Notes: generated from the letters alone by a model not told the origin. Shown: positions 36,063 to 44,496, numbered from the stretch's first letter. The stretch is DNA of 64,000 nucleotides from an uncultured Bacteroidales bacterium (GCA_902799655.1 CADCBH010000010.1:4932-68931); one strand, 5' to 3'. Translations and numbers: made by a program.

Positions 36063-37721
36063 ATGCAACATCTACAACCTAACACCACCTTGCAGGGTGG
36101 AAAATACAGAATAGAGCGAGTGCTGGGGCAAGGAGGCTTCGGCAATACGTATGTAGGTATTAACACCACATTTGAGGATAGAGTAGCCATTAAGGAATTT
36201 TTCATGCAAGGCATCAATGATCGTGATGGTGCAACAGGCTCTATCACGATTAGTATTGAGAGGAATAAACAACAGTTCCAAGAGCAACTTGAAAAATTCA
36301 AGAAGGAAGCATTGCGTATCCGTAAACTAGATAATCCGCATATTGTAAAAGTTCACGATCTGTTTGAAGAAAACGGAACTGCTTACTATGTGATGGATTA
36401 CATTGATGGTGAGTCGTTGGCAGAGAAGATGAAAAAGACAGGTCAACCGATGTCAGAGTCTGAGGTTAGAGAAATTCTTCCCCAAATTCTTGATGCTCTC
36501 AAGTCCGTTCACGATGCAGGCATTTGGCATCTTGATCTAAAGCCTGCTAACATTATGTTGGATAAAAGTGGCAATGTAAAGCTCATTGACTTTGGGGCCT
36601 CAAAGCAATTGAACGCCCAAAAGGGAGGTGCCACTACAAGCACAGCTATCAGCTATACCAATGGCTATGCACCTCGTGAGCAGATGGAGCAGAACTATGA
36701 CAAGTTCGGCCCTTGGACAGACATCTATGCCCTTGGGGCTACGCTTTACAATCTGCTGACCAACAAACGTCCACCTATGCCTTCAGATATTGATGATGAT
36801 GAAACAGATGATAAACACGAGGCACTTCCATTCCTTGACTCAACAAGTGTGGACATGAGGCTGTTTGTGTTGCGGATGTTGAATACAAATAGAAATAAAA
36901 GACCACAAAGCATTGACGAGATTAAAGTTTTCTTGTCAAATAATTCGATTGGAAAACAAAATGATAAGATAGAACCCAATGAGTACCAAGATGAGGAAAA
37001 GACTATCATTGCGAAGAATAATAATAGTATAGATGAAGAAACTGTAATAGCAGAGAATAAGGAGAAAGATGTTGTAGAAGACATAGAAACTGAGTTCTCT
37101 TTCGAAGATGATGAAGAAGACAATAATGATAGAGTAAAAAAGATATTATTGATAATAGCATTGGCTGCTATTGTTATTATCGGATTTATTTCGATAAGGA
37201 ATTGCAACGGGAATGAAACTCATCAAGAGGCAATAGACACAGATAGCTTGGTTGTTGACTCCATGATAGCTGATAATGTCACAGAAGGAGTTCCATCAAA
37301 ACAAGAAAAGAAGAAAAACGATATACGCGAAATAAAAGAGAATAAAATACAATCTAATAAAAAAGAAGAAACGACAAGCACCCCTACTAAAGAAGCATCT
37401 AACAATAAAATATATGATGTAGTAGAACAAATGCCTACATTCCCTGGTGGAATCAGCGCTCTTTCTGAATTTTTATCTACTCATATTCAATATCCCAAAG
37501 AAGCAGAAGATAATGGTATTCAAGGAAAAGTTTTATGCACCTTTATAGTTGAGAAGAATGGCTTGATTTCTGATGTCCGTGTAGTAAAATCGGTTGATCC
37601 ATATTTAGATAGAGAATCCGTCCGTGTACTAAGATCTATGCCTCGATGGAATCCTGGTAAGCAGAACGGCTCTTCTGTTAGAGTAAAATATACTATTCCT
37701 GTAACATTTAGACTACAATAA
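36063..37721 (+). CDS. Ser/Thr protein kinase 3 fused to a TonB C-terminal domain
   Basis: A 552-aa kinase. The core motifs are GQGGFGNTYVG, VAIKEFFMQG, WHLDLKPANIM and DFGASKQLN. The linker has DEEKTIIAK and DEETVIAE. A TM (about 360-380: ILLIIALAAIVIIGFIS) leads to a periplasmic linker and a C-terminal TonB-C domain: VVEQMPTFPGGISALSEFL, NGIQGKVLCTFIVEKNG, RSMPRWNPGKQNG, IPVTFRLQ. TonB-C normally contacts TonB-dependent receptors in the outer membrane, so this fusion could report receptor state to the cytoplasmic kinase. The start MQHLQ matches the paralogues; ATG 36054 is possible. Confidence 0.9.
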   Translation: MQHLQPNTTLQGGKYRIERVLGQGGFGNTYVGINTTFEDRVAIKEFFMQGINDRDGATGSITISIERNKQQFQEQLEKFKKEALRIRKLDNPHIVKVHDLFEENGTAYYVMDYIDGESLAEKMKKTGQPMSESEVREILPQILDALKSVHDAGIWHLDLKPANIMLDKSGNVKLIDFGASKQLNAQKGGATTSTAISYTNGYAPREQMEQNYDKFGPWTDIYALGATLYNLLTNKRPPMPSDIDDDETDDKHEALPFLDSTSVDMRLFVLRMLNTNRNKRPQSIDEIKVFLSNNSIGKQNDKIEPNEYQDEEKTIIAKNNNSIDEETVIAENKEKDVVEDIETEFSFEDDEEDNNDRVKKILLIIALAAIVIIGFISIRNCNGNETHQEAIDTDSLVVDSMIADNVTEGVPSKQEKKKNDIREIKENKIQSNKKEETTSTPTKEASNNKIYDVVEQMPTFPGGISALSEFLSTHIQYPKEAEDNGIQGKVLCTFIVEKNGLISDVRVVKSVDPYLDRESVRVLRSMPRWNPGKQNGSSVRVKYTIPVTFRLQ

Positions 37722-38968
37722 TGCAACACTTACAACCTAACACCACCTTGCAGGGTGGGAAATACAAAATAGAGCGAGTGCTGGGGCAGGGGGGCTTTGG
37801 CATAACATACTTGGCTACTCAAACGTCGTTGAATCGCTTTGTTGCCATTAAAGAGTTATTCATTGGTGGCAGTGGTCAAGCAATCAATGACCGTATAGGC
37901 AATCAAGTGGTTGTGACAAATTCTGCCAACCAACAGAGTTTCAACCAGCAAAAGGCAAAATTCCAAAAAGAAGCGCTGCGTCTTGCCAATCTTAATCATC
38001 CTAATCTAGTGAATGTCCATGAGTTCTTTGAGGAGAATGGAACTGCCTATTATGTGATGGACTATATTGATGGAGAGTCGTTGCGTACAAAATTGAACAG
38101 AGAAGGCGTATTGTCAGAAAAACTGGTTTTGAAATATCTACTGCAACTACTATCAGCTCTTGAAGTTGCTCATAAGCAAAGCATTTGGCATTTGGATATA
38201 AAACCTGAGAACATTATGGTTGATAGGTATGGCCATACGTACTTAATTGATTTTGGCGCTAGTAAGCATATAGAGCAGAATAGTACCCTGACAACTTCAT
38301 TAGCTTTGGCATATACCAGAGGATATTGTCCACCAGAATTGGCTGACCTTTCTTATGGAAGTATGGATGGTCTTGTCCAAGCATTAAAAGACATTGGCCC
38401 TTGGACAGATTTCTATGCTTTAGGTGCCACTATGTATAATTTGCTTACTGATAACATACCACCATCTTCCAACAGACTATATAAGGATGGTCGTAATGCT
38501 TTCATGTTCCCAAGTAATGTTTCATCATCTACCCGAGACTTAATTGTATGGATGATGAAGCCAAATCAAGAAGAAAGACCTCAGACTGTTGAGGACATAC
38601 AAAGACAATTAAATCGAGCAAAAGTAAATTCTGAAAGCACAATCATAGATAGAAATGAATATAAAACGAGTGAGGTTACACAGCCTTACTCATCTTCAAC
38701 AACTAACATATATGAAGAGGATAAGAATATTCATAATCAAAAAGCAGAGCATTCAGAAACCTATAATCAATCTAGTTCATCATTTTATGTGACTTGGGGA
38801 ATAACGATTATAGTTGCGATTATTACTCTTGCCATATTATGGAATAATGATAGTGACTGGCTAAAAGAGAAAACCATCTTAGATTTGAGGTGGGATGGTA
38901 TTATTTTCACTTCTGTATGTTTGATTACATACTTTATTGTTGGTAAAATAACGGGGTATGAGGATTAG
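37721..38968 (+). CDS. Ser/Thr protein kinase 4, divergent, two TMs
   Basis: A 415-aa kinase. GQGGFGITYLATQ, VAIKELFIGG, WHLDIKPENIMVD and DFGASKHIE are present. Unlike the other four, its activation region reads LALAYTRGYCPPELADLSYG with an insertion before IGPWTDFYALG, so it is the most divergent paralogue. The linker has ESTIIDRNEY. Two hydrophobic segments at the C-terminus (about 350-370 and 390-410) end near the membrane with no large outer domain. Its ATG overlaps the kinase 3 stop (TAATG). Confidence 0.88.
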   Translation: MQHLQPNTTLQGGKYKIERVLGQGGFGITYLATQTSLNRFVAIKELFIGGSGQAINDRIGNQVVVTNSANQQSFNQQKAKFQKEALRLANLNHPNLVNVHEFFEENGTAYYVMDYIDGESLRTKLNREGVLSEKLVLKYLLQLLSALEVAHKQSIWHLDIKPENIMVDRYGHTYLIDFGASKHIEQNSTLTTSLALAYTRGYCPPELADLSYGSMDGLVQALKDIGPWTDFYALGATMYNLLTDNIPPSSNRLYKDGRNAFMFPSNVSSSTRDLIVWMMKPNQEERPQTVEDIQRQLNRAKVNSESTIIDRNEYKTSEVTQPYSSSTTNIYEEDKNIHNQKAEHSETYNQSSSSFYVTWGITIIVAIITLAILWNNDSDWLKEKTILDLRWDGIIFTSVCLITYFIVGKITGYED

Positions 38969-39012
38969 GCCTTCTGCTTTTGAACGATAATCATATATTA
39001 AAAAGATTCAAG

Positions 39013-39873
39013 ATGAAACAATCAGAATTATTAATATCTGCAATATATCAGATTATTGGAGAGAATCAGATTTTGCTAGATGTAATAGAGTATGTCAAGG
39101 GTGTTTCAAATTATGGTATTATTAGGATAGATATTGTACATAATAGGTATTGTGGTGGTTCTTTCAAAGATGGAAAAATAATTATCGGAGTACCTGATAT
39201 CTTGGATTTTTATACTATCGCAAAAGAGCTATTTCCCAATTTGTCAGATAAAGCAAATTTCAGAATTGAAACAAAATATTCAGATATTGATTATAAAGAT
39301 AATATTCTGAGTAAGGTTAGTGTAAATTTGGCTGATGCCGAAAAAGGGATTGTAATTGAAGATCTTAGTAAATCTGGCTTCTTTCAAACAGATAAATTTT
39401 CAAAATATGATGAATTAACTTTTTATGCCTTGGCATATTCTTTATGCCATGAGTTAGGACATGTGTTACATGATAGATATATTCCTCGAAACGATTTTTT
39501 TACAAAGGAACGTGTTGCTGATTATTTTTCATTTGAAACGATTAAATACATCAGCAGCCACAATAATAATAGTGATTCGAGATTGAAAGGTGCTATTATT
39601 GGAATTGTCCAAATGCTTATGCATAGAACACCCCAACAAGAGATTGATGACAAAGAACATCCTCATAGCATTGAACGTCTTTATTCTTTACTGGATTTTT
39701 GGGGAATAGAAGATGATTCTCTTTGTTGGGAATTAGCATATAGCATTCTTCTGTTATGGTGTAGTAGAAATGAAGAGCCGTTAACATGGGAAAGGGTTAC
39801 TTCCATCTCTCCAAAAAATAAATTCATAGACGCTTACGTACATTTTCGGAAAAATCCAAAACAAATAAAATAA
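39013..39873 (+). CDS. Predicted zinc metallopeptidase (HExxH)
   Basis: A 286-aa soluble protein. The AYSLCHELGHVLHDRY segment holds a HExxH zinc site (about residue 148), followed about 15 residues later by ERVADYFSFE, a plausible third ligand in an E-x2-A-D context. DDKEHPHSIERL recalls the HP-x-R region of Lit/U49-like peptidases, which cleave host EF-Tu on phage infection. The similarity is motif-level only. The start is the ATG at 39013; a TTG at 38980 is possible. Its stop overlaps the start of kinase 5 (TAATG). Confidence 0.7.
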   Translation: MKQSELLISAIYQIIGENQILLDVIEYVKGVSNYGIIRIDIVHNRYCGGSFKDGKIIIGVPDILDFYTIAKELFPNLSDKANFRIETKYSDIDYKDNILSKVSVNLADAEKGIVIEDLSKSGFFQTDKFSKYDELTFYALAYSLCHELGHVLHDRYIPRNDFFTKERVADYFSFETIKYISSHNNNSDSRLKGAIIGIVQMLMHRTPQQEIDDKEHPHSIERLYSLLDFWGIEDDSLCWELAYSILLLWCSRNEEPLTWERVTSISPKNKFIDAYVHFRKNPKQIK

Positions 39874-41048
39874 TGCAACAACTACAACCTAATACCACCT
39901 TGCAGGGTGGAAAATACAGAATAGAGCGAGTGCTGGGGCAAGGAGGCTTTGGCATCACTTACTTGGCTCGTAACACAGTGTTCGATATTGACGTGGCCGT
40001 CAAGGAGTTCTTCATGAAAGATGAGAATGATCGCGATGGCAGTTCTGTTACAATGCCAAATACCACGAAACAAGAACTGTTTCAAGGACAGATGGAGAAG
40101 TTCAAGAAGGAGGCAAAGCGAATGTTCGCCATCAAGAACGAGCATGTTATTGGAGTACAAGACCTGTTTGAAGAAAATGGTACCGCCTACTATGTGATGG
40201 ATTACATTGATGGAGAGAGTCTGGCAGAACGATTGAAGCGTACTGGCAGGCCTATGACTGAGTCCGAGGTTCGTTTAATTCTTCCTCAGATTCTTGATGC
40301 GTTAAAGGCTGTACATAATGCAGGGATGTGGCATCTGGATTTGAAGCCTGCTAACATTATGTTGGATAAAAGTGGCAATGTAAAGCTCATTGACTTTGGT
40401 GCCTCAAAACAGTTGAATGCCCAGAAAGGTGGGGCGACCACTAGTACAGCAATTAGCTACACCAGTGGCTACGCACCTCGTGAACAGATGGAGCAGAACT
40501 ACGATAAGTTCGGCCCTTGGACAGATATCTATGCCCTGGGCGCCACACTTTACAATCTGCTGACTAACAAGCGCCCACCTATGCCTTCTGATATTGATGA
40601 TGACATCAGCGAGGATAAGCAGGAGGCACTTCCGTTCCCTGAAACTGTAAGTAAAGGAACAAAATCGATGATGCTCAAGATGCTTAATACTAATCGCTTG
40701 CAGCGTCCTCAAAGTGTGGATGATATTATCATAGATAGCAAAGAAAATGATAACCAGGCTTTTTCTCAAGATACTGTCTCGCCACAAGAAGCTTCTGTAA
40801 ATAATGAATCAGACCTCGAAGTTACCATTGTTGCCCAGAAGCTAACTAAAGACGAAGTCATTAGTATAACGTCTATTTCTGAGTCAAGTAATAAGAAAGA
40901 AAATGAAAACGATTTTTCTGATATTTATAACTCTCATAATCGTACCACATCTGGTACTAATGTCGTAAGGTTTATTAAATATGTATCAATAATAATAGCT
41001 CTTGTTTTATTAATTGGTTTCTTCTTCTTACCTATATTGTTTGGATGA
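39873..41048 (+). CDS. Ser/Thr protein kinase 5, short tail-anchored
   Basis: A 391-aa kinase. It begins MQQLQPNTTLQGGKYRI. GQGGFGITYLARN, VAVKEFFMK, WHLDLKPANIM and DFGASKQLN are intact, with the conserved TSTAISYTSGYAPREQ activation segment. The linker contains LEVTIVAQ. One TM at the extreme C-terminus (VSIIIALVLLIGFFFLPILF) leaves almost nothing outside, so it would be an anchored kinase without a sensor. A 56-nt tract (40344-40399) is identical to kinase 3, which suggests gene conversion. Last gene of the kinase array. Confidence 0.9.
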   Translation: MQQLQPNTTLQGGKYRIERVLGQGGFGITYLARNTVFDIDVAVKEFFMKDENDRDGSSVTMPNTTKQELFQGQMEKFKKEAKRMFAIKNEHVIGVQDLFEENGTAYYVMDYIDGESLAERLKRTGRPMTESEVRLILPQILDALKAVHNAGMWHLDLKPANIMLDKSGNVKLIDFGASKQLNAQKGGATTSTAISYTSGYAPREQMEQNYDKFGPWTDIYALGATLYNLLTNKRPPMPSDIDDDISEDKQEALPFPETVSKGTKSMMLKMLNTNRLQRPQSVDDIIIDSKENDNQAFSQDTVSPQEASVNNESDLEVTIVAQKLTKDEVISITSISESSNKKENENDFSDIYNSHNRTTSGTNVVRFIKYVSIIIALVLLIGFFFLPILFG

Positions 41049-41098
41049 AATTACGACAGAAGAGTCTCTTAAAATAATAGTTCCTATGTGACACCACA

Positions 41099-41115
41099 TG
41101 ACACCTGGGACAGGT
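41099..41115. repeat. REP-like hairpin, left copy
   Basis: TGACACCTGGGACAGGT forms a short ACCTG/CAGGT hairpin. An extra TGACACC lies at 41089-41095. The same element recurs in fuller form at 44301-44321 after 3.2 kb. Confidence 0.6.
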
Positions 41116-41186
41116 TCCGCTGACTGAATCCAGACGGAAAATCAGAATAAAACGAATTAATTATCTGCTAAATATGATATTGCTGT

Positions 41187-41387
41187 ATGAGATACTCATC
41201 ATTTCCATTAGAAGAATATAAGAAGATTGCCAATAAAGCTAAAGAGAGGGGTGACGCTAATTCTTATTTGGATGCACTTGTCTTTTCTGAACAACCCTAT
41301 TTGGCCAAACCCTCTGATATTGTTGATGATGAATCAAAAATACTATTTCAGTGCTGTCATATTTTGAAAACAGGCATCACACATTGA
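41187..41387 (+). CDS. Short open frame of unknown function
   Basis: A 66-codon frame (MRYSSFPLEEYKKIANKAKE... ILKTGITH) between the kinase array and the M16 gene. The N-terminal half is helical and charged. I recognise no family, and no clear promoter or coupling is seen. It may be a small gene or the remnant of a larger one; the surrounding 41049-41470 region otherwise contains only the REP-like repeat and AT-rich sequence. Confidence 0.35.
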   Translation: MRYSSFPLEEYKKIANKAKERGDANSYLDALVFSEQPYLAKPSDIVDDESKILFQCCHILKTGITH

Positions 41388-41470
41388 TGAGCCTTATGAT
41401 AGGAACGATATATAAGTACCTTGTTGATAAACAATAATGAAATGATCACATCTTAAGAAATTCGTCGCTT

Positions 41471-44371
41471 ATGAAGTTGTGTTTGAGAATCCTCATCTTT
41501 GCTTTTTTACTTCAATTCGCACCTGTCAAAAGCGTTGCTCAGACAAGTCTGAACGATTCCATGTTGATTCCTATTGACTCAACGATAAAGATAGGAGTAT
41601 TGCCCAATGGCCTGACATACTATTTGAAGCATAACAACTGGCCAGAGAATAGAGCCTGTTTCTACTTGGCTCAAAGGGTAGGTAGTCTGCAAGAGACAGA
41701 TGAACAGAGAGGATTGGCACATTTCCTGGAACACATGTGCTTTAATGGCAGTGAGCATTTCAAAGGCAATGCGCTTGAGCATTTCTGTGAGAGTCTTAGT
41801 GTCTCTAGTGGTGATGTTAATGCATTTACGAGTATAGAAAAGACAGTCTATTACTTGGATGATGTACCCACAACTGTTGGAACTGAAAAGCTGGATAGCT
41901 GCCTATTGATCCTATATGATTGGGCGAATGGACTTACACTTGATTCTCTTGAAATCGAGAAAGAAAGGGGTGTGGTGCATGAAGAATGGAGGACGGGCAG
42001 GGATGCTACTTCCAGAATATATGAAAGACAGCTCCCTATTCTATATCCCAACTCGAAATACGGGCACAGGCTTCCCATTGGCATGATGGACGTGGTGGAT
42101 AACTTCAAACACGAAGAACTGAGAGCCTACTATGAGAAGTGGTACAATCCTGAGAACCAATGCGTGATTGTAGTTGGAGATATTGACGTAGAACGAATAG
42201 AAAATAAGATAAAGAACTTGTTTAGTGGTATTCTGCCAAGTTCAACTCCTGGTAAGGTGGAAAGACTGGAGGTGAGTGACCATCAAGGTGTCATCTACTC
42301 ATTAGACAAGGACAAGGAATTGCAAGACAATAGCGCCTTTGTCATGTTCAAACATCAGGCATACACACCCAAAGACAGACGGTATGTAGGCTATTGGAGC
42401 GACAACTACAAGACAGAGGCTGCTGTGTATATGCTGAACGCCAGATACGCTGATGAAGCACTTAAGCCTGATTGCGCTTATCTTTCTGCTGAAGCTGACG
42501 ATGATGATTTCTTTGTGTCAAGTACAAAAGCTGCATTCCAATTATATGCCACAGCAAAAGACAGTATGCAGGCAAAGGCATTAGAGGAAATGACCAAGGA
42601 GTGCAAAAGGGCTGCTGAACATGGATTCACCAAAGAAGAATTCAAACGGTATCAAGACGAGCGGATTTCAAAGTTGGACAACTTAATGCTAAGTGCTGAT
42701 AAACGGGAAAACCAGTCACTGGCTCAGGAGTATTACAACAATTATCTGTATGGTACCGATATTGCAACCATAGAAGATTATGTGGCTATTATGAAGCAGA
42801 TCGTTCTATCCACGACACTAGAGGATGTCAACGAAAGAATGAGGGAATTGATGCCCAACGATGAAAACAACATGGTCATTGGTTGTTGGAATATAGAGAA
42901 AGAAGATGCTGAGTACCCAACAAAGGAAGAGCTATACAAAGCTTATCTTGCTGGTGTAAATGCAAAAACGAAACCATACGTTGATGACCTGAAAGGTGCA
43001 AGTTTGCTGAGCGAGATACCTGAAGGAGGCAAAATCCTGTCGAGTGAGTATTACAAGAACTTAGGCTATACCAAAATGGTATTGTCGAATGGAGCCACAG
43101 TGTTGATGAAGAAGACAGAGATAGAAAAGAGTCAAGTACTATTCAAAGCCTATGGCAAAGGAGGATGGACGCTTTATGGTGAAGAAGACGATCCGAATAT
43201 CGTCATGTTAAGGAGCATTCCTTTTGGTAGAAATGGTTTGACATCCTCACAAGTTGAGAAATTATTAGCAGGGAAACGGGTCAATCTTAGTTACAGTATC
43301 GGTCAGCGTAATTTCACCTTTACAGGTAGTTCAAATCCCAACGACTTGGAAACCTTCATGCAACTCATCTATTCAGATTTTACCAATATTTCCAAAGATT
43401 CAGCTGCATACAACAAATCAATGGAGTCGATGGCCTTATCTATAAGAAACAGTAAAACTGACCCTGAAAGTGCATTCTCAGATTCTGTGACTGTTACATC
43501 AAATGGCCATCATCCACGATTCAAGATATTGGAAGAGGAAGACTTGAAAAAGGTAAGTCTCGATAGAATTCAAGAAATCATCAAGGATCAAACAGCAAGT
43601 GCCAAGAACTATACTTTCCTGTTTGTAGGCAATTACGATAGTCTGGAGATCTGTTCTCTGGCAAAGAAATATCTTGCAGCATTGCCCAATAGAAAACAAG
43701 TACAGAGAGGACCATTTATAAAAACATGGCTTCAGAAGGATGCATACTGTCACTTCGTGAGAGGAATGGAAACACCTAAAACCATGGTACAAATGGAATG
43801 GTTTACAGAGTCCATACCATATACACTCAGGAATCGGCTTTTGGCCAGTATGTCAAGCGAAATCCTGAATATGGTCTATCAGAAGACTATCAGGGAGGAG
43901 AATAGTGCGACCTATGGATGCTATGCGGACTATTATCTTGTTAGAGGTAATGAGGGAGAATGTCTGACAGGATTCTCTACAAATTGCTCCATGAAACCTG
44001 AGAAATGTGACTCTGTCCTAATGATGATTAAACAGGAATTTCAGAATCTGTCGAACCATATTGATGAACAAATGTTCAGGAATGCCAAGGAGATTATGCT
44101 GAATAATCTCGATGAGACGCTGAAAACTAAGAATGGCTTCTGGCTTGGAGCTATCTGGCAGAAAGAAAACTATGGAATAGATGTCTACACGTCTCGTCGT
44201 GAGATGATTGAGCAAATCAGGATCAGCGACATCATGGATTTCATGAAAGCGCTATTGTCTAATTCACATTTCTGCGAAACATTAATGCAGCCTGGGACTA
44301 TGACACCAGGGACAGGTGTCAATGACACAAGTTATTCAGCCTCTGGAATTTCGCTCCACTTGGTGGTGTAG
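41471..44371 (+). CDS. M16-family zinc metallopeptidase (PqqL-like)
   Basis: A 966-aa secreted or periplasmic peptidase. The signal peptide (MKLCLRILIFAFLLQFAPVKSVAQ) is followed by the active domain: RGLAHFLEHMCFNGSEHF has the inverted zinc motif HxxEH at about residues 77-81, with a distal Glu region near EKERGVVHEEW. A second, inactive M16 half follows (VLSNGATVLMKKTEIEKS). After CETLMQPG the last 23 residues come from a REP-like hairpin and unrelated DNA (MTPGTGVNDTSYSASG...), so the original C-terminus appears replaced. An N-terminal start at 41471 is supported by the signal. Confidence 0.9.
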   Translation: MKLCLRILIFAFLLQFAPVKSVAQTSLNDSMLIPIDSTIKIGVLPNGLTYYLKHNNWPENRACFYLAQRVGSLQETDEQRGLAHFLEHMCFNGSEHFKGNALEHFCESLSVSSGDVNAFTSIEKTVYYLDDVPTTVGTEKLDSCLLILYDWANGLTLDSLEIEKERGVVHEEWRTGRDATSRIYERQLPILYPNSKYGHRLPIGMMDVVDNFKHEELRAYYEKWYNPENQCVIVVGDIDVERIENKIKNLFSGILPSSTPGKVERLEVSDHQGVIYSLDKDKELQDNSAFVMFKHQAYTPKDRRYVGYWSDNYKTEAAVYMLNARYADEALKPDCAYLSAEADDDDFFVSSTKAAFQLYATAKDSMQAKALEEMTKECKRAAEHGFTKEEFKRYQDERISKLDNLMLSADKRENQSLAQEYYNNYLYGTDIATIEDYVAIMKQIVLSTTLEDVNERMRELMPNDENNMVIGCWNIEKEDAEYPTKEELYKAYLAGVNAKTKPYVDDLKGASLLSEIPEGGKILSSEYYKNLGYTKMVLSNGATVLMKKTEIEKSQVLFKAYGKGGWTLYGEEDDPNIVMLRSIPFGRNGLTSSQVEKLLAGKRVNLSYSIGQRNFTFTGSSNPNDLETFMQLIYSDFTNISKDSAAYNKSMESMALSIRNSKTDPESAFSDSVTVTSNGHHPRFKILEEEDLKKVSLDRIQEIIKDQTASAKNYTFLFVGNYDSLEICSLAKKYLAALPNRKQVQRGPFIKTWLQKDAYCHFVRGMETPKTMVQMEWFTESIPYTLRNRLLASMSSEILNMVYQKTIREENSATYGCYADYYLVRGNEGECLTGFSTNCSMKPEKCDSVLMMIKQEFQNLSNHIDEQMFRNAKEIMLNNLDETLKTKNGFWLGAIWQKENYGIDVYTSRREMIEQIRISDIMDFMKALLSNSHFCETLMQPGTMTPGTGVNDTSYSASGISLHLVV
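44301..44321. repeat. REP-like palindrome, right copy, inside the M16 3' end
   Basis: TGACACC and GGTGTCA flank AGGGACA; only one mismatch breaks a full 21-bp palindrome. It shares the core TGACACC-GGGACAGGT with the copy at 41099. It is translated as part of the M16 C-terminus. Confidence 0.7.
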
Positions 44372-44496
44372 CTGGGACTGCGGAAGTCGTGCTTGATGCT
44401 GTCGCGGAAAACGCCTGCCTTACCCTTCCCGTCTTTAGCAGTATATTGTTGTGAGCCAAGCACAAGATTGCGACACGGTTCCCTGATCCATTTTGA
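44332..44496 (-). pseudogene. Remnant of an unidentified gene
   Basis: A 54-codon minus-strand frame with protein-like sequence, including AGVFRDSIKHDFRSPSYTTK and WSEIPEAE before a stop. It lacks a normal start; a stop lies just upstream at 44497-44499. It overlaps the 3' end of the M16 gene. I cannot name the family. It looks like the 3' end of a larger gene brought in or left by recombination at the REP-like repeat. The rest of the 44372-44774 gap holds a hairpin (44509-44536) and a promoter. Confidence 0.45.

Noticed and set aside
33330..41048. Kinase repeats as an assembly artefact
   Set aside because: The copies differ at many synonymous sites outside the shared blocks and have distinct tails, so they are real paralogues.
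26703..41048. T6SS regulatory cluster
   Set aside because: Kinase, PP2C and FHA genes suggested it, but no Tss structural genes are in the window.
26703..41048. TerY-phosphorylation triad
   Set aside because: PP2C and kinase match, but no vWA (TerY) protein is encoded here.
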